Below are positions 53,827 to 61,590 of a stretch of 64,000 nt of DNA, in pieces. Each line of letters opens with the position of its first letter. The first letter of the stretch is position 1. The translations under genes and the position numbers were made by a program. Source of the stretch: CAWJMN01 sp963844055 (GTDB lineage: Bacteria; Planctomycetota; Planctomycetia; Pirellulales; Pirellulaceae); NCBI GenBank assembly GCA_963844055.1, contig CAWJMN010000001.1, forward strand, positions 1,984,001 to 2,048,000, read 5' to 3'. The notes below the pieces were generated by a model. The model worked only from the letters and a program-made list of their open reading frames with translations, was not told where the DNA came from and ran no database searches.

Positions 53827-55268
53827 GTCGCAAGCCGTGTCTCTTGATTTTCATGCTGGGGTTGGTTGCCTCGCTGTTGCCTTCCATGGTACAAGCAGAG
53901 AATGTGGACCTGTCCACGGTTGCCAAACGCGACGCGGTCCAGTTGACGATTTACAACGGGGAAGACCTGACCCTCGTTCGTGACATTCGAAAGGTCACGT
54001 TTAAAAAGGGGGTAACCCCGCTGCAATTCTCTTGGGCGGGTACGCGAATTGATCCTACGAGCGTGCAACTTCGGTTTGTGACCCAAGCCGATAAGCTCGA
54101 AGTGCTGGAAACGACATTTCCGCACAGCAAACCCGCCATGCTCTACTGGAATGTCGGGAGCGAGTTCGAGGGAGAAGTGGTTCTGGAAATCAGCTATTTC
54201 ACGAGTGGCATTAGCTGGACTGCGGATTACGTTGGCATCGCCGACGCAGACGAAAAGACGATGGATCTCGAAGGATTTATTCGCGTCGATAACCAGAGTG
54301 GCGAAGAATACGAGAATGCCAGCGTTCGGCTGGTTGTGGGAACCATTAACCTCGTCGAAAAGATTGCGCAGCTAGCAGGTATACCGGTCAGCCAAGTGGA
54401 GGTCTTGGATGAGGTGAAGAAATTCAACTTGGCGGAGACAGCCAAGGCTGACTTCTTTGATCGAGGCGCGAGCGCCATGAATCGATGGAATGATCAAGTG
54501 TCAGAAGATCGTTTTGGCCGCTTGTCGAAGAAACAGGTCGTCAAAGAGGGTTTAAGTGAGTACTTCATTTACACCATCGAAGGGGAAGAGACAATTCCTA
54601 GCGGTTGGTCAAAGCGCATGAGTTCAATGGTCGCCAAGGATGTCCCTTTAAGGGTGGAGCATCGCTACCGACCTCAAGAGTATGGGGACCAGTTGGTGCG
54701 GATGTATCTCATGACTAATGATGAAGCCTCCCATTTGGGGACAACGCCACTTCCCAATGGCAACGTAAGTATCTTCAAAGATAATGGCCGTGATGGACTA
54801 GCTTACGTGACGCACCAGGTAACCAAGTACATTCCCATTGGCGACAAGTGTGAGCTGAATCTGGGGCAAAACCCCGAAGTGATCTTTGAGCTAGTAAAGA
54901 AACGGGCGTCTCGCGATTCGATCTGGTTGCAAATCAATGGCACGAATCAGTTGCGCGAGCTTGTGGGCAATGCGATCCTTAAAACGGAGAACGCTGCTGT
55001 GGTGGGGTGGTCCGATCATAGCGTCTTTGAACAGCGAATTCGGAACTACTCGGCAAAGCCGATTGAAGTAGAAGTGCGGAGATCGTTTCCAGGCGACGTT
55101 GTGTTTCGCAGCCTGCTCAAGGCAAAGTTGCATGACTTTCAAACCGTGGAATTCAAGGCAACCGTCGCACCGTCAGCCAAAGAGTCGCTCGCATTTGAAG
55201 TCTTGCAGCGTCAGGGGACTTCTGCCAAGCAAAATAATGTCACCCTCCAGGAAGGCAAGGTGCAGTAA
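53823..55268 (+). CDS. DUF4139 array copy 4 (type A)
   Basis: 481 aa. Signal peptide to about residue 25, mature ENVDLSTVAKRDAVQLTIYN. Shares LEVLETTFPHSKPAMLYWN, SWTADYVGIA, VEKIAQLAG and VLQRQGTSAKQNNVTL with copy 2. Linker at about 186-240 is mixed charged and aromatic (contains ADFFDRGASAMNRWNDQ) and has no similarity to the copy 2 linker. C-terminal core from KEGLSEYFIYTIEGEE, with one substitution (GEE for GTE). Start within the stop of copy 3 (ATGA), GAGGTGA upstream. Confidence 0.82.
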   Translation: MSRKPCLLIFMLGLVASLLPSMVQAENVDLSTVAKRDAVQLTIYNGEDLTLVRDIRKVTFKKGVTPLQFSWAGTRIDPTSVQLRFVTQADKLEVLETTFPHSKPAMLYWNVGSEFEGEVVLEISYFTSGISWTADYVGIADADEKTMDLEGFIRVDNQSGEEYENASVRLVVGTINLVEKIAQLAGIPVSQVEVLDEVKKFNLAETAKADFFDRGASAMNRWNDQVSEDRFGRLSKKQVVKEGLSEYFIYTIEGEETIPSGWSKRMSSMVAKDVPLRVEHRYRPQEYGDQLVRMYLMTNDEASHLGTTPLPNGNVSIFKDNGRDGLAYVTHQVTKYIPIGDKCELNLGQNPEVIFELVKKRASRDSIWLQINGTNQLRELVGNAILKTENAAVVGWSDHSVFEQRIRNYSAKPIEVEVRRSFPGDVVFRSLLKAKLHDFQTVEFKATVAPSAKESLAFEVLQRQGTSAKQNNVTLQEGKVQ

Positions 55269-56740
55269 TGATCAGAATTACTCATGCATGGCTAATGAAG
55301 GTTGTTTTGCTGGTAGGTGGCTTCCTGGTCGGGTGCCTGGGCTGGGGAGCAACTGCTCTTCGCGCCGAAAATGTTGATCTTTCGACGGTGCCGGTTCGAG
55401 ATCGAGTTCAGCTGACGATTTATAATGGTGAAGATCTTACCTTGGTACGTGATGTGCGAACCGTCACGTTTAAGAAGGGGGATAACCCGCTGCAATTCTC
55501 CTGGGCCGGGACGCGGATCGATCCCACGAGTGTTCAGTTGCGTTTTTTGAAACACGCAGACAAGCTTGCTGTCGTGGATACGACCTTTCCACATGCCAAG
55601 CCCTACATGTTGTATTGGCATGTGGCGAGTGAAGTCGATGGCGAAGCTACGATAGAGATTTCTTACTTTACCAGCGGCATTCGCTGGACGGCTGACTATT
55701 TGGTGCACGCCAACGAAGCGGAAACCCATGCGAATGTTGAAGGATTCGTTCGAATCCAAAACGATAGTGGCGAAGAGTACGAGCACGCCGAAGTACGGCT
55801 GGTCGTAGGGAAGGTCAACCTGGTTGAAAAGCTGGAGAGCCTTGTTACCTCGCGTGAAGAAAAGCCCCAAGAGGAATCCTCGCGTAAGGAATCACGACAA
55901 ATTCTGCTGGGAATGGCAGTGGAACGTGCCGAACAACCACTGCCAGAGGCGTCAGATTTTGATTCGAATTCTGCAACGGAATATAAACATAAACGTGCCA
56001 AGCAGATTGTGAAAGAGTCGCTAAGCGAATACTTCCTGTACACGATTGAAGGGACAGAAACGATCCCCAGCGGCTGGTCGAAACGTTTGCGATCCATCGA
56101 CGCCAAGGAAGTTCCGATTGAAGTGCAATACCGCTATCGTCCCCAAGAGTATGGGGACCAAATGGTTCGAATGTATTTGCTGAAGAATGATGAAGCTTCC
56201 CATTTGGGGACAACGCCCCTTCCTGACGGCATGTTTCGCATCTTTCGAGACAATGGGCGAGATGGTCTGGCATATTTGATGGCCCAGTCTCTGGCATATA
56301 TTCCCATTGGCGACAAGATCGAGCTTAACCTGGGGAATGACCCCCGCGTTCTCCATGATTTGGTGAAGCGTCGAAGTTGGCGTGACAACCTTTGGCTGCA
56401 GATCTATGGGCAGCAAACGTTCATAGAACTTGGCAAGGCGGAAAAGGTCGTCAAAGAGAATGCAAGTGTCGTGGGTTGGGATGATCGCGAGCTCTTTTTG
56501 GAGCGGATTCGCAACTATTCGGGAAAACCAATTCAGGTCGAGATTCGTCGTACATTGTCGGGACATGTCGTTGTTCGAAGCAAGTTTGACCCGCAGTTGC
56601 ACGATTTTCAAACCGTTCAGTTCGCTGCCACCGTGGCTCCTTCTGCCAAGTCCGAGCTTGCTTATGAAGTTCGTCGCAAGCAAGGGACAAACAGCAAGCA
56701 AAACAATGTCACCCTTGAGGTGGCGGAGGTGACCCCATGA
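55268..56740 (+). CDS. DUF4139 array copy 5 (type B)
   Basis: 490 aa. Signal peptide (MKVVLLVGGFLVGCLGWGA region) to about residue 33, mature ENVDLSTVPVRDRVQLTIYN. Type B markers as in copy 3: VVDTTFPHAKPYMLYWHVAS, SYFTSGIRWTADY, NYSGKPIQVEIRRTLSGH and RRKQGTNSKQNNVTLE. The linker (about 191-248) is Glu/Arg/Ser-rich and unrelated to that of copy 3. Start overlaps the copy 4 stop as TAATG, the only one-base overlap in the array. Confidence 0.82.
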   Translation: MIRITHAWLMKVVLLVGGFLVGCLGWGATALRAENVDLSTVPVRDRVQLTIYNGEDLTLVRDVRTVTFKKGDNPLQFSWAGTRIDPTSVQLRFLKHADKLAVVDTTFPHAKPYMLYWHVASEVDGEATIEISYFTSGIRWTADYLVHANEAETHANVEGFVRIQNDSGEEYEHAEVRLVVGKVNLVEKLESLVTSREEKPQEESSRKESRQILLGMAVERAEQPLPEASDFDSNSATEYKHKRAKQIVKESLSEYFLYTIEGTETIPSGWSKRLRSIDAKEVPIEVQYRYRPQEYGDQMVRMYLLKNDEASHLGTTPLPDGMFRIFRDNGRDGLAYLMAQSLAYIPIGDKIELNLGNDPRVLHDLVKRRSWRDNLWLQIYGQQTFIELGKAEKVVKENASVVGWDDRELFLERIRNYSGKPIQVEIRRTLSGHVVVRSKFDPQLHDFQTVQFAATVAPSAKSELAYEVRRKQGTNSKQNNVTLEVAEVTP

Positions 56741-58176
56741 TCCGAAGAATGATTTGTGCCGGCATTCTGGTCGCGTTGGCGACGTTCCATGCGGCCCCGA
56801 TTGTAAGAGCGGAGAATGTCGATCTATCAACCGTAGCCAACCGAGAAACGGTTCAGCTGACGATTTATAACAGTGCAGACCTTACTCTTGTTCGCGAGAC
56901 GCGGGCGGTCACCTTCAAGAAGGGGGCCAATCCTCTGCAGTTCTCTTGGGCGGGTACAAAGATTGATCCGACTAGCGTAGAACTACGCTTTTTGACGCAG
57001 CCCGATAAGCTGACCGTTGTTGACACGACGTTTCCGGCCGGTCGGCCACAAGTCCTGTACTGGAACGTAGAGAGTGAATTCGATGGCGAGGTGGATATTG
57101 AAATCTCTTACTTTACCAGCGGAATCACCTGGAATGCAGATTATGTCTGTATCGCCAATAAGGACGAAATCCACGCATCTCTGGAAGGCTTTCTGCGAAT
57201 CCATAATCATAGTGGTGAAGAGTACGAACACGCCAATGTACGCGTCGTTGTAGGAACGATCAACCTTGTGCAGACAATTGCAGAACTGGCTATCGCCAAC
57301 GGCACGACCGTAGAAAAGCTCAAGGCAGAAAAGCAGGTCGAAAGCCTTTCGCGATTGGAAGACAAGGCGGGCAAGACGGCTTTGCGCCGTGCAGGAGGCA
57401 AAGATGCCGCAAAGGCCGATGGGAAAGAGAAAGAGATCGAAAAGCAGGGTCTAAGTGAATACTTTCTGTTTAGCATTGAAGGAACAGAAACGATTCCTAG
57501 CGGCTGGTCCAAGCGTTTGCGTGCAATCGCTGCTGAAAAGGTGCCGCTGAAGGTTCAGTATCGCTATCGTCCTCAGGAGTACGGCGATCAACTGGTCAAA
57601 ATGTTCCTCCTCAAGAACGACCAGCCTTCGGGACTTGGTGGTTCACCTCTGCCTGACGGGCAAGTCAGGGTCTTTGCCGACAATGGCCGAGATGGTCTTT
57701 CTTTTTTGGCGCATCAAACGATCAAGTATGTACCGATCGGAGATCGGTGCGAGCTCAACCTCGGCAATGATCCTTCGGTTCGGTTTGACCTGGTGAAAAA
57801 GCAATCGGCCCGCCAAAGCATTTGGTTGCAGATTGGTAATACCAACCAGTATCGGCAGGTGGATGGCGATAAGGTGCAAGTCCAAAAAGAAAATGCCCAT
57901 GTGGTTGGCTGGGAAGACCGTGAACATTTTGAGCAGCGAATTGCCAACTACACCAGTCGGCCCATTGATGTAGAGATTCGACGAACGTTTCCAGGCGACA
58001 TCATCTTCACAAGTCAGCTTGGGGCAAAACGCTTTGATTACCAAACCGTAGAGCTGTCGGTGCAGGTGAAGCCTGCCGTCAAGGAAGTATTGCCCTACGA
58101 AATAACGCGACGTCAGGGAACGCTCGCGAAGCAAAACCAAGTCACCCTGGTAGAGCGTCCCGCCAACGCGAAATAG
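56737..58176 (+). CDS. DUF4139 array copy 6 (type C-like)
   Basis: 479 aa. Signal peptide to about residue 25, mature ENVDLSTVANRETVQLTIYN. It shares NS-DLTLVRETR, AGTKIDP and NYTSRPIDVEIRR with copy 1, so the outer copies resemble each other. The linker (about 186-235) is Lys/Ala-rich (contains EDKAGKTALRRAGGKDAAKA). The core reads LSEYFLFSIEGTE where others have YTIEGTE. The C-terminus is a divergent short tail. Preceded by GGAGGTGA in the end of copy 5, the best Shine-Dalgarno in the array. Last gene, followed by a hairpin at 58218-58247. Confidence 0.82.
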   Translation: MIRRMICAGILVALATFHAAPIVRAENVDLSTVANRETVQLTIYNSADLTLVRETRAVTFKKGANPLQFSWAGTKIDPTSVELRFLTQPDKLTVVDTTFPAGRPQVLYWNVESEFDGEVDIEISYFTSGITWNADYVCIANKDEIHASLEGFLRIHNHSGEEYEHANVRVVVGTINLVQTIAELAIANGTTVEKLKAEKQVESLSRLEDKAGKTALRRAGGKDAAKADGKEKEIEKQGLSEYFLFSIEGTETIPSGWSKRLRAIAAEKVPLKVQYRYRPQEYGDQLVKMFLLKNDQPSGLGGSPLPDGQVRVFADNGRDGLSFLAHQTIKYVPIGDRCELNLGNDPSVRFDLVKKQSARQSIWLQIGNTNQYRQVDGDKVQVQKENAHVVGWEDREHFEQRIANYTSRPIDVEIRRTFPGDIIFTSQLGAKRFDYQTVELSVQVKPAVKEVLPYEITRRQGTLAKQNQVTLVERPANAK

Positions 58177-58212
58177 GCCAGGACTTAAGGGCGAATCCGC
58201 TGACAAGAAACG

Positions 58213-58250
58213 AAAAACGAGTAGCCAAGCAATTGCCTAGCTACTCGCAT
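58213..58250 (-). terminator. Bidirectional hairpin between the array and cysK
   Basis: CGAGTAGC (58218-58225) and GCTACTCG (58240-58247) are perfect arms. On the - strand the stem is followed by TTTTT, making a good terminator for cysK. On the + strand the T-run is weak, but the stem may still end the DUF4139 transcript. Confidence 0.8.
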
Positions 58251-58280
58251 TTGACTTCAAAGTTGGCGAATACTCGTTGC

Positions 58281-59252
58281 TTATTCTGGATAGAGCTGGG
58301 TTGAGAGGTAGCGTTCGCCCAGGTCAGGCAGGATCACCACGATCATTTTGCCAGCATTCTCGGGTGCACGTGCCAACTGCAATGCGGCCCAAGCAGCAGC
58401 TCCACAGCTGATACCACAGAACAGCCCCTCGCGAGTGCTCAATGCACGCGAAGTGGCTGCTGCGTCTTCATCTTTGACCTGGATGACATCGTCAATGATG
58501 TCGATGTTCAGGTTATCTGGAATGAAGCCAGCGCCGATCCCTTGGATGGTATGGCGACCAGGTTGAATCGGCTGCCCCGAACGCTTTTGCGTGATGACAG
58601 GGCTGTTAGCTGGTTCTACGGCAATGGCTCGGACGCTTGGCTTGCGGCTCTTGAGTACTTCCGCACAGCCAGAGATCGTACCGCCAGTTCCAACACCTGC
58701 AACGATAATATCAACGCCCCCTTCGGTGTCGGCCCAGATCTCTTCGGCCGTCGTCCGACGATGGACATCGGGGTTGGCTGGGTTCTTGAATTGTTGCGGC
58801 ATGAAGTAGGTGTTAGGGTCTTCGGCAACAATCGCTTCAGCGCGGCGAACCGCGCCAGGCATCCCTTCGGCAGCTGGCGTAAGAACGATTTCAGCGCCAA
58901 GTGCCTTCAGCAGGCGGCGGCGTTCAATTGTCATGCTTTCAGGCATGGTCACTCGCAGCTTGTAGCCACGAGCAGCACAGACATAAGCCAAACCAATGCC
59001 GGTGTTACCACTGGTGGGCTCAATGATAATGGTGTTGGGCTTGATCTTGCCGTCACGTTCGGCCGCTTCGATCATCGCGCGGGCAATACGATCCTTCACG
59101 CTCCAGAGTGGGTTCATGTTTTCCACTTTGGCAAGCACCGTGGCACCACACCCTTCGGTCACCTTGCGCAAATGGACCAGAGGGGTCTTGCCAATGCACT
59201 CGGTGATGTCGTTCTTTACGCCCTTAGGAAGTTTGACCGCAGTGGCACCCAT
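58281..59252 (-). CDS. cysK: Cysteine synthase A (O-acetylserine sulfhydrylase)
   Basis: PLP enzyme making cysteine from O-acetylserine and sulfide. 323 aa, normal length. The Schiff-base lysine is in NPLWSVKDRIARAM (about residues 49-62); the phosphate-binding loop is PTSGNTGIGLAY (about 84-95). The glycine-rich VAGVGTGGTISGC and the C-terminal SCGAAAWAALQLA segment are also typical. The family usually reads NPxxSVKDR, with some variation. Cytoplasmic. Stands alone on the - strand between convergent and divergent neighbours. Confidence 0.95.
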   Translation of the reverse strand: MGATAVKLPKGVKNDITECIGKTPLVHLRKVTEGCGATVLAKVENMNPLWSVKDRIARAMIEAAERDGKIKPNTIIIEPTSGNTGIGLAYVCAARGYKLRVTMPESMTIERRRLLKALGAEIVLTPAAEGMPGAVRRAEAIVAEDPNTYFMPQQFKNPANPDVHRRTTAEEIWADTEGGVDIIVAGVGTGGTISGCAEVLKSRKPSVRAIAVEPANSPVITQKRSGQPIQPGRHTIQGIGAGFIPDNLNIDIIDDVIQVKDEDAAATSRALSTREGLFCGISCGAAAWAALQLARAPENAGKMIVVILPDLGERYLSTQLYPE

Positions 59253-59406
59253 ACAAAACCCTTTGTCCTTCGAAGAGGAAAATCGTGTTTAGTAAAAAAT
59301 GAAAAACTTTTCTGTAGCGGGAGTATAGCAAGATCGAGACAGGGTGGAAAGCGAGGTTGCAATCCACCTGAAACGCTGGGACTCCAAAATGGCTAGGCTT
59401 TTCAGC

Positions 59407-60330
59407 CTATTGCAGATTGACGACTTCATTGCCAGCACGTGTTTCTAATGCACGAAGGGTTTCGGCTGGAATGTTTTTGGGAAGACGCCGCACCGAGCCA
59501 TCTCCCATTGCTACACCAGGCCCCATGCCGTTTGAACTGTAAGTGGGCATGCCCGATGCCCAAGCGTTGGGTTCGGCCCAGCTGCGAGTTGGCATGGTTT
59601 CAATCGCCACGATGGTATTCGACAGACCATCCGTGACGTCAGTGAACTTTTGTGACGGGGCGAGTGGATCGAGTGCGCTCCCCGGCCCGCCCACGAGCAT
59701 GTAGTCCCCTTGTCCAGGCGACTTTGCTTCGACATTGGCATTACGAAATACGGGAAGGGTGAGGCTGGAAAGGGGCAGATTGTTGGGGCTGTCCCAAGGT
59801 TCGTCCAACTTCCACTGAGAAGAAACGGGGGACTGTTCTAAGAAGGGAAGCAGCAGCACGAACCCGCTGTAGAGTGGTTCACCATTGGCGTCTCGAACAA
59901 TCGCGGGGGGCAGAGTCCGATAAGTATCTTCGTAGTTAAGCAGTGCCAAGCTGATCTGTCGCAGGTTGTTTTGCGACTGCATGGAACGTGCCGCCTGGCG
60001 AGCCGAAGAAATGGCCGGCAGAAGCAAGGCAACTGCAATTCCACCGCAGAAAAGTAGCCCTACACAAAAGACCCCCAGGACGATCAACAGGATCTTCAAT
60101 CCTGAGGTGCCGGAAGAACTTGCGGGAGGTTGGGGATAGTTTGGAAAGGAGGCTGCCGGGAGTGATTGAAAGCCGCCCACAGGAGCACCAAGAGGCGAAC
60201 CGAGTGGCGCAGTGCTGCGTGGGATGGTGATCGGCTTGCCACATTTCGAGCAGGGCCCGGATTGTCCGGCATACTGATCGGCCACCTGGGATTGCGTGCC
60301 ACAATGCGGACAAGTGAAGGAGATTGGCAT
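59407..60330 (-). CDS. DUF1559-type protein with N-terminal zinc ribbon
   Basis: 307 aa from ATG 60330; the frame is open to 60465 but the domain begins at MPISFTCPHCG. Residues 1-35 form a zinc ribbon (CPHCG and CSKCG pairs), then a Pro/Ser/Gly-rich linker. One transmembrane segment follows at about 80-105 (LLIVLGVFCVGLLFCGGIAV), then a pseudopilin-like DUF1559 domain (AARSMQSQNNLRQISLALLNYEDTY-type segment and the C-terminal GDGSVRRLPKNIP). The zinc ribbon plus DUF1559 layout is common in planctomycetes. Role unknown. Confidence 0.82.
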   Translation of the reverse strand: MPISFTCPHCGTQSQVADQYAGQSGPCSKCGKPITIPRSTAPLGSPLGAPVGGFQSLPAASFPNYPQPPASSSGTSGLKILLIVLGVFCVGLLFCGGIAVALLLPAISSARQAARSMQSQNNLRQISLALLNYEDTYRTLPPAIVRDANGEPLYSGFVLLLPFLEQSPVSSQWKLDEPWDSPNNLPLSSLTLPVFRNANVEAKSPGQGDYMLVGGPGSALDPLAPSQKFTDVTDGLSNTIVAIETMPTRSWAEPNAWASGMPTYSSNGMGPGVAMGDGSVRRLPKNIPAETLRALETRAGNEVVNLQ

Positions 60331-60776
60331 AGGAAGATACCTGCTGTTGCACGGTCGTGCGGTTTTGAAAGGAATCGTTTGCCGAAGGGGTTCCTTAGAA
60401 GCTGCCGAAGGCTGGCGTCTAGGGAAAACGGTTCGGGAATGGTTGTAATAAATCGGCCCGTCCAAGGGGAGTATAGCAAGACGCCCGGGCTGGGGAAAGC
60501 AAGTATAAAACTGGCTTTTAGAAGGTGATAGGGTAAAGGCTGCTTGGGTGCAGCCGTATGGCTATAGCTGAAAAGCTCACGCGGAGACGGACGCTGCGGA
60601 AAACGCTGTTTATCGGCCGTCTGGCTTTGAGGTTACAAATGGAAACCGTCCTAATAATGGTCGTCGGGATAGTGTCGCTTGTGTCGCTATCGATCCACGG
60701 CACGTTAAACTGGGTGGACAAGCCCGCCAAACCGTGTAAAACTGGCCACCACACCTCCAAACAGGGTAATTGAGCC
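60331..60776. other. Intergenic region between DUF1559 and enoyl-CoA hydratase genes
   Basis: 446 bp between divergent genes. A 71-codon open frame (60558-60773) has a membrane-like stretch but no ribosome-binding site or familiar features, so I do not call it. A weak dyad GATAG/CTATC lies at 60668-60691. Promoters of both genes should be here. Confidence 0.4.
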
Positions 60777-61552
60777 ATGGCCATCCAGATCAAAAAGCAT
60801 CTACCTTCCGGCACAATCATTTTGAAACGGCCCGAAAAGCGCAATGCTTTGTCGCGTCAAATGATCGCCGACGTGATGCAAGCGTTGGACGATTTTCACC
60901 AAGAGAAGTCGGTGCGAGCGGTCATCATCACCGGCAGCGGCGAAGCGTTTTCTGCTGGTGCGGACCTGAGTGAAATCGATGCGACAAGGTCCGAGCCCGA
61001 CGCGTTGATGCAGTGGCAAGATGATGTCGTTGCCTTTCGGGAATTGCTTGACCGAATGTTGATGTTTCCCAAGCCAATCATTGCGGCGATCAATGGTCCA
61101 GCCCTGGCCAGTGGTGCCGGCCTTGCGATGGCTGCGGATTTGACAGTCGCTTCAGAAGTGGCCACGTTTGGGTTCCCTGAGCCGCGACGCGGACTTGTGG
61201 CAGGAATTGTCGCCCCGCTGTTGGTTTTTCGACTTGGAGCCTCCCACGCATCACGTCTGTTGTTGACGGGGCAAGCGGTTAGTTCGAGCGATGCATTGCG
61301 GATGGGGGCATTTCAGGAAGTGGTTACTGGAGAATTGGTCTGGGCCCGGGCTCAGGAGTTGTGCACGAAGTGTCGAAGTGTGCTCCAGAGTCGATTCAGC
61401 TAACCAAACGTCTGCTAACCGAGACGATCGGCGAGCATTTGGGATCGCTCCTCTCGGTGGGGGCTGCTGCTACGGCGACCGCCCGTACGACGGAAGCTGC
61501 TCAGGAGGGGATTGCCGCGTTCCTTGCCAAGCGTGAGCCCCGTTGGCAATAG
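60777..61552 (+). pseudogene. Enoyl-CoA hydratase/isomerase, frameshifted near the C-terminus
   Basis: Crotonase-fold protein. The first frame (60777-61403, 208 aa) has the oxyanion-hole segments GSGEAFSAGADLSEID (about 59-74) and NGPALASGAGLAMAADL (about 106-122). After WARAQELC (about 61360) homology moves to another frame: HEVSKCAPESIQLTKRLL to EPRWQ, stop at 61552. The span is 776 nt, 3n+2, so one missing base near 61361 (TGCAC for TGCCAC) restores 258 aa, a normal family length. The broken form lacks the C-terminal helices needed for trimer contacts. Substrate unknown. Confidence 0.8.
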
Positions 61553-61590
61553 AACCGCGTTCGCATTTATAAAGGCAGTTGTCTATCGGG

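Larger units (their letters stand above)
49484..58176 (+). repeat. Tandem array of six DUF4139-family paralogs
   Basis: Six consecutive genes of about 475-492 codons repeat the same layout: signal peptide, NVDLSTV (or QVDLSTV) mature start, FSWAGT-ID core, SYFTSGI segment, variable linker, LSEYF-(I/L)(Y/F)-(T/S)IEGTE core, NGRDGL segment, DUF4139-like end. Junctions overlap by 4 nt (ATGA) at 50924, 52348, 53823 and 56737, and by 1 nt (TAATG) at 55268. Such similarity in unbroken order points to repeated local duplication. Confidence 0.9.

Noticed and set aside
58542..59396. 284-codon + strand frame opposite cysK
   Set aside because: Fully antisense to a well conserved CysK with all active-site motifs; no signals of its own.
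60558..60773. 71-codon open frame before the hydratase gene
   Set aside because: No ribosome-binding site, no domain and a composition like the neighbouring non-coding sequence; it is treated as intergenic.
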